Positions 26,002-33,620 of a stretch of 40,861 bases of DNA are shown piece by piece. The position numbers and the translations under genes were made by a program. The stretch is from Betaproteobacteria bacterium. GTDB taxonomy: Bacteria; Pseudomonadota; Gammaproteobacteria; Burkholderiales; Burkholderiaceae_C. Each line of letters starts with the position of its first letter. The stretch's first letter is position 1. The notes beneath the pieces were generated by a model. It had not been told where the DNA came from, ran no database searches, and saw only the letters and a list, made by a program, of their open reading frames with translations. Where the stretch lies: the NCBI GenBank assembly GCA_024641925.1, contig JAHECB010000007.1:1-40861 (forward strand). The letters run 5' to 3'.

Positions 26002-27450
26002 TCAGTTCTTCAAACCCACCACGTGGTGGTGTGCGCCGTGCCGGTTCTTCAGCGCCTGCGGACCCAGCGAACCCAGCACCATGCCCACCACCGACATCAA
26101 CAGGCCCGCCAGCTGCGGCGGAAACTCTTCGCCCGCCGGTGTGGCCAGCAACAGCACCCAGCTGGTCAGGCCCAGCACGATGGCAAAGATGGCGCCTTGT
26201 GTGGTGGCGCGTTTCCAGTAAAGGCCCGCTGCCAGGGGCACCACCGCGCCCACCAACGTCACCTGGTAAGCCCCGGAAACCATTTCATAGATGGGTTTGC
26301 CTTCCAGCGTGATGGCGTACACCAGCACGCAGGCGGCAAACACCAGCACCGAGATGCGCATGGTTTTCAGCTCCTGCTGGTCGCTGGTGCGCGGCACGAA
26401 CTGACGCCAGATGTTTTCAACAAAGGTCACCGAAGGCGCCAGCAGCGTGGCCGACGCCGTGCTCTTGATGGCCGACAGCAGCGCGCCAAAAAACAGCACC
26501 TGCATGAAAAACGGCATCTGCTCCAGCACCAGCGTGGGCAGGATCTTCTGCGGGTCGTCCTTCAGCAAGGCGGCCGACTGCTCGGGCATGATGATCAGCG
26601 CGCTGGTGACCAGGAACATGGGCACCAACGCAAACAGCATGTAAAACAGGCCGCCGATCACCGGGCCCTTGGTGGCAGCGCTTTCGTTCTTGGCCGACAT
26701 CACGCGCTGAAAAACGTCCTGCTGCGGTATCGAGCCCAGCATCATGGTGATGGCCGCAGCCACAAAAAACAGGATGTCCTTGAATTGCGGCTCGGGCCAG
26801 AAGCGGAACATGTCCTTGCTGATGGCCAACGCCACCACCTTGTCGGCGCCGCCCGCCTGGTTGCCGGCAAACACCGCCAGGATGAACAGGCCCAGCACCA
26901 GAATGATCATCTGGATGAAGTCAGTCACCGCCACCGACCACATGCCGCCAAACAGCGTGTAGGCCAGGATGGACACCGTGCCCAGGATCATGCCCTGCCA
27001 CGGCGCGATGGCGCCGCCCGACAGCACGTTGAACACCAGCCCCAGCGCCGTGACCTGGGCCGACACCCAGCCCAGGTAACTGAGCATGATGATCAGCGAG
27101 CACACCAGTTCCACCGCGCGGCCATAGCGCTCGCGGTAGTAGTCGCTGATGGTCAGCAGCGTCATGCGGTACAGCTTGCCCGCAAAAAACAGGCCCACAA
27201 GCACCAGGCACAGGCCGGCACCAAAGGGGTCTTCGACCACGCTGTTCAGGCCCCCGTCAACAAACTTGGCCGGGATGCCCAGCACCGTTTCCGACCCGAA
27301 CCAGGTCGCGAAGGTGGTGGTGATGATCATGGCCAGCGGCAGGCGCCGGCCGGCGATGGCGAAGTCCGCCGTGTTTTTCACCCGCTTGGCCGCCCACAGG
27401 CCGATGGCGATGGTGACCAGCAAATAGAGGATGACCAGGGTCAACAGCAT
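26002..27450 (-). CDS. sodium:solute symporter (SSS family)
   Basis: A 482-residue secondary transporter with 13 predicted helices and the LeuT-like fold. It begins MLLTLVILYLLVTIAIGLWA, then KRVKNTADFAIAGRRLPLAM, with the SSS signature region AITMMLGSIPQQDVFQRVMS and ALLSAIKSTASATLLAPS, whose small residues help form the second sodium site. Substrates in the family include proline, pantothenate, acetate and sugars; none can be chosen here. The ATG at 27450 starts right at the first helix. The frame is open to 27513, adding 21 polar residues that look non-native. The C-terminus is His-rich (RHGAHHHVVGLKN). The response regulator gene lies 107 bases upstream on the same strand and might control it. 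Confidence 0.9.
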   Translation of the reverse strand: MLLTLVILYLLVTIAIGLWAAKRVKNTADFAIAGRRLPLAMIITTTFATWFGSETVLGIPAKFVDGGLNSVVEDPFGAGLCLVLVGLFFAGKLYRMTLLTISDYYRERYGRAVELVCSLIIMLSYLGWVSAQVTALGLVFNVLSGGAIAPWQGMILGTVSILAYTLFGGMWSVAVTDFIQMIILVLGLFILAVFAGNQAGGADKVVALAISKDMFRFWPEPQFKDILFFVAAAITMMLGSIPQQDVFQRVMSAKNESAATKGPVIGGLFYMLFALVPMFLVTSALIIMPEQSAALLKDDPQKILPTLVLEQMPFFMQVLFFGALLSAIKSTASATLLAPSVTFVENIWRQFVPRTSDQQELKTMRISVLVFAACVLVYAITLEGKPIYEMVSGAYQVTLVGAVVPLAAGLYWKRATTQGAIFAIVLGLTSWVLLLATPAGEEFPPQLAGLLMSVVGMVLGSLGPQALKNRHGAHHHVVGLKN

Positions 27451-27557
27451 GGCAAGCGCACTCCACAACTCAACGAATGCCGGCAAGTCCTTTGCGCCGG
27501 CGTGGCGCCGCATTATGGGTGGCCCGAGCGTCCTTGGGGACCCGGGCAGTCAAAGCC

Positions 27558-28262
27558 CTAAGCGGCTATGACCAGTTGGTGCCGCAAGGCAATCAGCACC
27601 ACCGCCGTGCGGTTGGCCGCGTCCAGCTTCAACATGATCTTGGTCATGTGGTACTTGACGGTGGGCATGGCGATGCCCAACTGCGACGCAATGTCGCGAT
27701 TGGATTGGCCGCGCACCAGAAGGGCCAGCAACTCGCGTTCGCGATGGGTCAGGTCGGCGCCCGGCGTATCCGGCCGGGGGGCCAGCTGCTGCTGGATTTC
27801 AGGCGCATGGGCATGACGGCCGCCGTGGGCATCGGCGATGGCCGCGGTCAGGGACATCTGGTCGACGCTTTTCAGCAAGACGCTGCAAGGGCTCACCACA
27901 CTGGCTCGGCGCACCAGCAGGGCGTCCGGCCATTCGGCCATCAGCACAAAGCGCGTCTGCGGCACGACGCGTTTCAGCATGCCCATGGCTTGGACGGCGT
28001 CCATGTCCGGCAAGTCGACGTCCAGCACCACTACATCGGGGTTGACGGCCGATGCCATGTGCAGCGCTGCGGCGCCACTGGCCGCGCAGCCAGCCCATTG
28101 CAGCCGGGCATGGTCTTGCAGCATGCTTTGCAGACCTTGCCGCGCAATCGGATGAACAGCGACCGCCATCACCCGGATGCCAGGCGAGCCGCGCCGCCCA
28201 TCGTGCAGCGGTGGCAAAGTTGTGGGCTCAACGCCAGCCCGCGTCATCTGCTCCATGGTCAT
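27558..28262 (-). CDS. LuxR-type response regulator with degenerate receiver
   Basis: A 234-residue protein starting at ATG 28262, with GGAG close upstream (an ATG two codons on is better spaced). After a 30-residue leader, the receiver begins IRVMAVAVHPIARQGLQSML: the usual acidic pair (VVDDHP) is replaced by VAVHP, so the Mg-binding site is broken. The phospho-acceptor-like Asp in VVVLDVDLPDMD and the lysine in VLLKSV remain. The C-terminal LuxR helix-turn-helix is intact (LTHRERELLALLVRGQSNRD, then PTVKYHMTKIMLKLDAANRT). Such receivers may work without phosphorylation. No kinase gene is adjacent. The sodium:solute symporter gene follows and is a possible target. The frame remains open far upstream, but that part is Arg/Cys-rich and unlikely to be coding. 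Confidence 0.82.
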   Translation of the reverse strand: MTMEQMTRAGVEPTTLPPLHDGRRGSPGIRVMAVAVHPIARQGLQSMLQDHARLQWAGCAASGAAALHMASAVNPDVVVLDVDLPDMDAVQAMGMLKRVVPQTRFVLMAEWPDALLVRRASVVSPCSVLLKSVDQMSLTAAIADAHGGRHAHAPEIQQQLAPRPDTPGADLTHRERELLALLVRGQSNRDIASQLGIAMPTVKYHMTKIMLKLDAANRTAVVLIALRHQLVIAA

Positions 28263-28536
28263 CGGCTCCGTGATGGGTGCGGTGTCAAGAAAACGGCGGA
28301 CAAGCCCTTCAAGAACCTTGCGCCTGCACCGGCTGCAGTGCGTTTGCGTCGGCCGTGCAGGGTGCATGGATCGCCGGATCAACGATGCATGTTCCCAAAA
28401 TGCGCGCTGCGCCGGGCCATCCCAATGGTCGGGGCGGCGCAACGGCGCATGCACGCACGGCAGTCGTGCAGGGGTGTAGCCGCGATCTTGCGATCGCGGC
28501 ATTTCGGCGCAGAGTCGCCGCGGCTGCGGCGGCAAG

Positions 28537-29658
28537 TCACGCTCGATGAACTGACCTCGAGCGACGGCGCGCCATCCAGGCTGCCGCCGCAAGGCCTGTC
28601 AGCATCAGGGCAGCGGTGCCAGGCTCGGGCACCGGTGGCATGTACGGCTGCGGCGCCACGCTGAGCATGTTCAGCGCAAACGGGTCGCCCAGACCGTCGT
28701 CGGCGGACAGGGCATAACCGGCGACAACCTGTCCCTGCGCGTCGAGCGGCAGCACACCCAGCAGCTCGGCCGAGTGCCCGAACTGACTGAGCAGTGCACC
28801 TTCAAACGATTCATTGGCGTAGTCACCATTGCTGAGCAGAAACTCGCTGTCGATCGACAGCCCGAACGAAACCGGCCCCAGGGCCAGCTGCGCCGTGTCG
28901 ACCGCCACCGGAAAGAGCAGCGCGAAGGGCAGCGTGTTTTCATACAACCCGTTGTCCGTGTCCAGCCGACTGCGGGACCAGCCAACACGGGGCAGGTCCA
29001 CCTGGCCGGCGCGCCAATCGGCACCCGCGGCACCGCCAAACGAGATCAGGGTCTGCAACTGCAAAGGGTCGACGAAGGGGAATGGGTTGCTCCAGCCCAT
29101 GGGCTGCGCGTACATCCGGTGCTCGACCAGGCCCGAGACGTTCCACCAGAAGACCAACGTGGCGGGGGCGTTGGCGGCCGTGGCCAACGGGGCCAGGTTG
29201 AACGACGCCTGGACCTCGACCACCTGGCGGGCGCCGATGCGGTTCCAGGTTGCGCCGTCGCTGCCCAGGTCACCGTCAACGCTGAAGTCCCACGCGGTAT
29301 CGGCCTTGAGGACCGGCGCCGTCAGCACCGTGCTGCCCAAGCCTGCACCGCGCACGTACTGGCCCGAAGCGCGGCTTTGCTGGTCGGTGAGCAGTTTGCC
29401 GGGCACCCCGGGAAACGGGAACGTGAGCGCGGTGTCCAGCCGGGTGGTTTGGTTGGTCAAAGTTTCACCAAACTCTTCAGGATCCCACTTCCAATCGAAC
29501 AGATCGAACCCGACGTATTCGACCGCGGACTGGCTGGCCATGACGTAGGTCGTCACATTCGACCCCGCCTGGGCAGCGTTTACGGCCATGAACGATGCCA
29601 GCAGCAAAAGACCCCAGCGGCCAAGGCGCTTGCAACAGCGGGTGGAAGCGGTGCTCAT
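28537..29658 (-). CDS. PEP-CTERM sorting domain protein
   Basis: A 373-residue exported protein. A signal peptide (GRWGLLLLASFMAVNAAQAG) is followed by a beta-rich mature part of unknown function with many Asp, Gly and aromatic residues. The end is a textbook PEP-CTERM signal: PVPEPGTAALMLTGLAAAAW, then MARRRSRS, meaning VPEP motif, one helix and an Arg-rich tail. By the family model it is cut by an exosortase and released to the cell surface or the extracellular matrix. No exosortase gene lies in the window. GGAG is six bases before the ATG at 29658. The large LuxR-type regulator gene lies 69 bases upstream on the same strand and may control it. Confidence 0.9.
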   Translation of the reverse strand: MSTASTRCCKRLGRWGLLLLASFMAVNAAQAGSNVTTYVMASQSAVEYVGFDLFDWKWDPEEFGETLTNQTTRLDTALTFPFPGVPGKLLTDQQSRASGQYVRGAGLGSTVLTAPVLKADTAWDFSVDGDLGSDGATWNRIGARQVVEVQASFNLAPLATAANAPATLVFWWNVSGLVEHRMYAQPMGWSNPFPFVDPLQLQTLISFGGAAGADWRAGQVDLPRVGWSRSRLDTDNGLYENTLPFALLFPVAVDTAQLALGPVSFGLSIDSEFLLSNGDYANESFEGALLSQFGHSAELLGVLPLDAQGQVVAGYALSADDGLGDPFALNMLSVAPQPYMPPVPEPGTAALMLTGLAAAAWMARRRSRSVHRA

Positions 29659-29727
29659 CAGGTGCTCCGGAAAGTGCGGGGGGTTGCCAGACCTTAGCGG
29701 CCCTGCCCCGCCGCGACTTGGGCGGAA

Positions 29728-32343
29728 CTACCCAAAACCTTCTGGCGTTTCGGGTGGTTCCGGCGTCGACATCAGGATCACGATCGCCCGGGCCCGCTGG
29801 CGCACGCCAAGCTTGGCCAGGATCGAGGACACCTGGTGTTCAACGGTGCGCTCTGATCGGTGCAACCGCTGCGCGATGGCCGCGTTGGACAAGCCCTGGG
29901 CCAGCAACTGCCCGACCGTCTGCTCCCGTCCAGTCAGCCCAAACGCCGCACCCGCCGGTGCCCGGCGCGGCCCGCGCACGCCGCGGCGCACACCAAGACC
30001 CCGCAGGCGCTGTCGCGCCATCGCGGCAGCGGCCTCGGCACCCAGTTGGCACAAGCTGTCCAACGCCTGCTGCAAGGCCTGCGCATCGCCGTCGAGCAGT
30101 TCAAGCGCCGCCTCGTAGGGGCAGCCCAGCGCAAGCCAGGCGTCGTGTGCCTCGCGCCATTGGCCGCTTTCTGATGAACGGAACGGTGCAGGCAGGTCGT
30201 CCTGCGGCGGCAGCGTCTGGCCGGCGGCGCGCAATGTGCGGCGCAACCGGCCAACCAGCCAGGGCGCGGATGCCTGGCCCAGTGCCTCGCGCGCCCAATA
30301 CGCCGCCTGCACGGCATCGCCGCGCAGCCAGGCCGCTTCGGCGGCATAGCCCATGGCGTCGGCGGGCAACAGTTCGGTGCCGCCGGCTCGGGCCTTCTTG
30401 ACACGAGCAGCCCAGGCCGCCTCGTCGTCGACCTTGCCTCGCAGGCCGTTCAGGCGCACGGCAACCAGGTCTGCGGTTTCGCAGGTGCGCGGCAGGTCCT
30501 CGAAGTCGCGCCGCAGCGCGGCCAGTGTGTTGTCGGCCTCGGTCCAGCGGCCGGTCTCCACCAAGGCCAGCAGCTGCCGTATGCGCAGCTGCATGGTGGC
30601 CAGGTCAAGATCGTGCGCCTGCCCGTAAGGCAGCGCCTGGGCCAGCGCTTCAAAAAGACGCGGGTATTGCGCATGCATCAGGCGCAGCCCGACCAGGTTC
30701 ACCCACGCCGCAGCCGCGTGGTCGCTGAGCTGGTGTTCAACCGCCAGCGAGATGCTGCGCTCCAACATGTTGAAGGCCTCGTCGTCGGCTGAAAGACTCA
30801 GCTTCACAGCGGCGCAGACCGACAACGCCTGCGTGAGTACACCCACGTGGCCCGCGGTTTCACCCATGGCAACCGCTGTCTGCGCATGAGCCACGGCCGG
30901 CCCTGGCTGACCGCGGTTGGCCAGGGCGAGGGCCAGCGCATAACGGGCCAGTGCATGCTCGGGGCCAACGGGCGAATCGGGCAGGCCATCGAGGGCCTCG
31001 CGCGCGAGCGTGATGGCCTCTTCGCGGGGCGAACTGAGCAACGCCAGATTGGCCAGCGTACGCGCCTGACCGACCCGGTCGCCCATGCCCCTGTAAAGCG
31101 CCTGGGCGTCGCGCCAGTCGGCAGCAGACGCTTCCAGGTCCCGGCGCCGGCTGCGCAGGCGGGCGCGTGACTCGTGCCAGGCGGCGCAAGTGTGGTCGGG
31201 CACACCGGCTGCAGCCGCGTGGGACAGGGCCAGGTCGAACAAGGACTCGGCCGCCGCGTGGGCCGACACGCGCAAGGCCTCGTCTGCGGCCATTGGCGCC
31301 AGCGCCACCACATCAGCCACACGACCGGCCTGTGCCGCATGGTGCACACGGCGCGCCAGCACACCAGCACGCGCCGGCGCGCCTGACAGGCCATCGGCCA
31401 GCGCGCCATGCAGCGCCATGCGCCGGCCAGGAGGCATCGATTCGTGCACGGCCAGGCGGACCAGTTCATGCCGGAAACCGACCAGCGGCGGCACCACATC
31501 CAGCAATCCAACACGGTGCAATGTGTCAACGCCCTCGGCTGCGGCCGGCTCCAGGGCCTGGAGCAAAGCCCACTCCAGGCCGCCTGGCGAGGTGCTGACC
31601 CATTCGGCCACACCACGGGCCTTGGGCGTCAGCGTGTCCAGCCTGTCCAGCACCGCATTTCGCACGCTGGCAGGCACGCGCCCAACAGGCGTTTCAAGCA
31701 CCTGGGCCACAAAGAGCGGATTACCGCTTGTCAGGCGATGGACTGCTGCGCCATCCAGATGACGACCGCGCGCCAGTTCGGACACGGCTGCCACCGAAAG
31801 GGGCGCCAGCGCCATTCGGATGGCACCCGCCCGCTCAATCTGCGCCAGCGTTTGCCGCACCGGCGCGGGCATGTCGGCTTCACCGTCGCGCAGCGCAAGC
31901 ACGAGCAAGGCCGGTGTTTGCGCGATGCGGCGCCCGACATAGCGCACAGCGTCCAGCGTGGCCTCATCGGCCCAATGCAGGTCGTCGATCACCAGCACGG
32001 GCGTGGGTTGTGTACGCCCCAGCCAGCCCATCAGGTCGGGGAACAGGCCGTTGTAGGTTGTGGCGGCGTGCACGGTTCGCGCCAGCGCGGGTGGAAACAC
32101 ATCCGCGAGGTCAACCAGCGGCCCCAAAGGCCGCGGCGTGTGCAGGGCGTCGCACGCCGACCGCAGCCACTGAACCGCGCCTGCCGTGCCGTCACGCCAG
32201 GCATCCAGCACGCGCGTCTTGCCCATGCCGGCTTCGCCCGTGATGACTACGCAACCGCCCGTGCCGGCGCGCGCCGCGGCCAGCGCCTGATCCAGGCGGG
32301 CCAGCGTGGCGTCGCGCTCCAGCAGCGGCAGGTCCGTCGGCAT
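29728..32343 (-). CDS. LAL-type regulator: AAA ATPase with LuxR DNA-binding end
   Basis: An 871-residue MalT-like STAND regulator. Walker A is GEAGMGKT (36-43) and Walker B VLVIDDLHWAD (116-126), followed by the sensor and winged-helix part (LAPLSVAAVSELARG, LTSGNPLFVAQVLE). Residues about 330-780 are helical repeats (TPR-like), for example ALARYALALALANRGQPGPA, forming the signal-binding superhelix. The C-terminal LuxR domain (about 805-865) reads GLTGREQTVGQLLAQGLSNA, then SERTVEHQVSSILAKLGV. Such proteins stay closed with ADP and open upon inducer plus ATP. Inducer unknown. The PEP-CTERM gene just downstream is the obvious candidate target. Start at ATG 32343; it is the only start that keeps the P-loop at the usual position. 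Confidence 0.9.
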   Translation of the reverse strand: MPTDLPLLERDATLARLDQALAAARAGTGGCVVITGEAGMGKTRVLDAWRDGTAGAVQWLRSACDALHTPRPLGPLVDLADVFPPALARTVHAATTYNGLFPDLMGWLGRTQPTPVLVIDDLHWADEATLDAVRYVGRRIAQTPALLVLALRDGEADMPAPVRQTLAQIERAGAIRMALAPLSVAAVSELARGRHLDGAAVHRLTSGNPLFVAQVLETPVGRVPASVRNAVLDRLDTLTPKARGVAEWVSTSPGGLEWALLQALEPAAAEGVDTLHRVGLLDVVPPLVGFRHELVRLAVHESMPPGRRMALHGALADGLSGAPARAGVLARRVHHAAQAGRVADVVALAPMAADEALRVSAHAAAESLFDLALSHAAAAGVPDHTCAAWHESRARLRSRRRDLEASAADWRDAQALYRGMGDRVGQARTLANLALLSSPREEAITLAREALDGLPDSPVGPEHALARYALALALANRGQPGPAVAHAQTAVAMGETAGHVGVLTQALSVCAAVKLSLSADDEAFNMLERSISLAVEHQLSDHAAAAWVNLVGLRLMHAQYPRLFEALAQALPYGQAHDLDLATMQLRIRQLLALVETGRWTEADNTLAALRRDFEDLPRTCETADLVAVRLNGLRGKVDDEAAWAARVKKARAGGTELLPADAMGYAAEAAWLRGDAVQAAYWAREALGQASAPWLVGRLRRTLRAAGQTLPPQDDLPAPFRSSESGQWREAHDAWLALGCPYEAALELLDGDAQALQQALDSLCQLGAEAAAAMARQRLRGLGVRRGVRGPRRAPAGAAFGLTGREQTVGQLLAQGLSNAAIAQRLHRSERTVEHQVSSILAKLGVRQRARAIVILMSTPEPPETPEGFG

Positions 32344-32579
32344 CTTGTGTCAGGCCCCGCCAGTACCGCCGCGCGTCAAGCCACGGCCCCTGCACGGGCG
32401 GGCTGCAGCTGCCGGCTGCTGCGCATTGCCATGGGAAGTTCGAACATGCACGGGCTGGGACGCAAGCAAGAATCTAGCGCCTGATTTTACGAAGGCAAGG
32501 TCCATTCGCCATTGCCCAGCCCTGGGCAAGCGGGTTCAAGCCCAGCGCGCGGCCGCTTCCCGCGGCACCGCCGCAACGC
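32344..32579. other. intergenic stretch, nothing recognised
   Basis: Upstream region of the LAL regulator. A run near 32530 (GCGGGTTCAAGCCCAGC) mimics a tRNA T-arm, but no acceptor or anticodon arm fits. No coding signal. Confidence 0.5.
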
Positions 32580-32607
32580 AAAAACGCCCCGGAATCGGGG
32601 CGTTTTT
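32580..32607. terminator. perfect bidirectional terminator
   Basis: AAAAACGCCCCG (32580-32591), loop GAAT, then CGGGGCGTTTTT (32596-32607): 12 perfect pairs with an A-run and a T-run. It is usable from both sides; it lies 75 bases beyond the stop of the leftward phasin gene and should end that transcript. Confidence 0.9.
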
Positions 32608-32682
32608 AGGGGCTGATCGGCTGCAGCCAGCATGGGTTCAGCGCCGCAGCGCCCCACCCGTACCGACCGCAGTGAACAGGAA

Positions 32683-33225
32683 TTACTTCGACTTGCCCGC
32701 AGTCTTGGTGGCCTTGACCGCCATCTCGGAAGCCGAGGCAAATTGCTTGCCGGCCGTCTCAATGGCCTGCTTGGCTTGCGACTGCGCCGTGGCCAGTGAA
32801 GCCTGGCCAGCGGCCATGGCGTTCTTGAACGCCGAGACGGCGCTTTCGCTGCCGGCCGGTGCGTGCTTCAGCGCCGCTTCGATGGTTGCAACGGCCTGGG
32901 CTTGCATGTCAGCCACCCGAACTTCGGTGGCCTTGGTCAGCGCGGTGCCCGTTTCGGTCACGATGTCGGCGACGGCGCGGCCGTAGGCTGCGGCCTTTTC
33001 AGCCATGGGCTGTGCCAGTCCGCTGATGGCGCTCATGTCTTGCGGCGTCTTCATGGAAAAGCCGGCCTGCATCTGCTCGGCCGCCTGGGTCATGGCAGCA
33101 CGTGCGGTGGCCATGTTCAGTTCCATGAGCTTGGTGAAACCGGCCAGGGTCGTCGAGGTCATTTCGTTCAGGTCGGCCACCGTGGTCTTGGCGGCGTTCA
33201 GGAATTGTTCGTTGGCTTGGTTCAT
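32683..33225 (-). CDS. phaP: phasin family protein, PHA granule coat
   Basis: A 180-residue all-helical protein that coats polyhydroxyalkanoate granules and controls their size and number. It reads MNQANEQFLNAAKTTVADLN, then TLAGFTKLMELNMATARAAM, and continues with Ala/Gln/Lys-rich amphipathic helices to a Lys-rich tail (KATKTAGKSK), the usual Phasin_2-type profile with no signal peptide. The ATG at 33225 has GGAG seven bases upstream; the frame opens further to 33252 without a better start. Upstream are a candidate promoter and two boxes that fit the PHA-responsive repressor consensus (see separate entry), and a perfect terminator follows. The organism therefore very probably makes PHA, although synthase and thiolase genes are not in this window. 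Confidence 0.93.
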   Translation of the reverse strand: MNQANEQFLNAAKTTVADLNEMTSTTLAGFTKLMELNMATARAAMTQAAEQMQAGFSMKTPQDMSAISGLAQPMAEKAAAYGRAVADIVTETGTALTKATEVRVADMQAQAVATIEAALKHAPAGSESAVSAFKNAMAAGQASLATAQSQAKQAIETAGKQFASASEMAVKATKTAGKSK

Positions 33226-33270
33226 ACAGATCTCCAGTAGGTTGGACTGCAAACCGTTGAACAGAAAATG

Positions 33271-33339
33271 TTGCGGTGCAGCATGAAACGAATCTTAAGG
33301 CCTTTTTCCGTTGATGCAAGCTTATTTTGCTGCAATGCA
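33271..33339. promoter_or_regulatory. phasin promoter with two PhbF/PhaR-type boxes
   Basis: TGCTGCANNGCA occurs twice: on the minus strand at 33283-33272 (with A added, TGCTGCACCGCAA, to 33271) and on the plus strand at 33328-33339 (TGCTGCAATGCA). This matches, from memory, the PhbF consensus of Herbaspirillum seropedicae TG[N]TGC[N]3GCAA, fully for the first and with one base off for the second. Between them, reading leftward, TTGCAT (33319-33314) and TAAGAT (33297-33292) are 16 bases apart. The near box would cover the transcription start and the far box lies behind the -35, consistent with repression relieved when PhbF/PhaR moves to PHA granules. Motif facts are seen; the regulatory model is inference. 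Confidence 0.6.
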
Positions 33340-33620
33340 CCATTTCTAGAGGGCCCTCACCAGCGGCCACGACGGTGTAAGCCGACAACATCGGGCACCA
33401 GCAGCGCGCCGGCCGGTCATGCCCGCCAGAAGCCCAAGTCAGGCGTCGAAGCCGGTTGACGTATCGTCACCCAACATCCTGAACAATCCCAACGCAAGCC
33501 ATGGCCTGCGAAGGCTCCCGCAGGCCTGGTGCGACGCGCAGCGCCTGACCGGCGAGATCGGGCGCCGCTGATCGCAAACGTCCGGCACGATCGGCGTGCC
33601 ACTACCGCCCACTTCCCGCC
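33340..33620. other. intergenic stretch upstream of mgtE
   Basis: No coding signal, repeat, riboswitch-like fold or clear promoter was recognised between the phasin boxes and the mgtE start. An M-box or ykoK-type leader was not evident by eye. Confidence 0.4.

Noticed and set aside
24463-27561. 1032-codon plus-strand frame running through the MFS and symporter genes
   Set aside because: It overlaps the MFS gene in another frame and the symporter gene in antisense, with low-complexity His/Gln/Arg content. Both real genes show clear families.
29840-30404. Additional short genes inside the LAL regulator region
   Set aside because: All overlap the regulator's coding frame and are Arg/Pro/Ala-biased, without start signals.
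32525-32550. tRNA-like T-arm (GGGTTCAAGCCC)
   Set aside because: One stem mismatch, and no anticodon or acceptor arm can be built around it.
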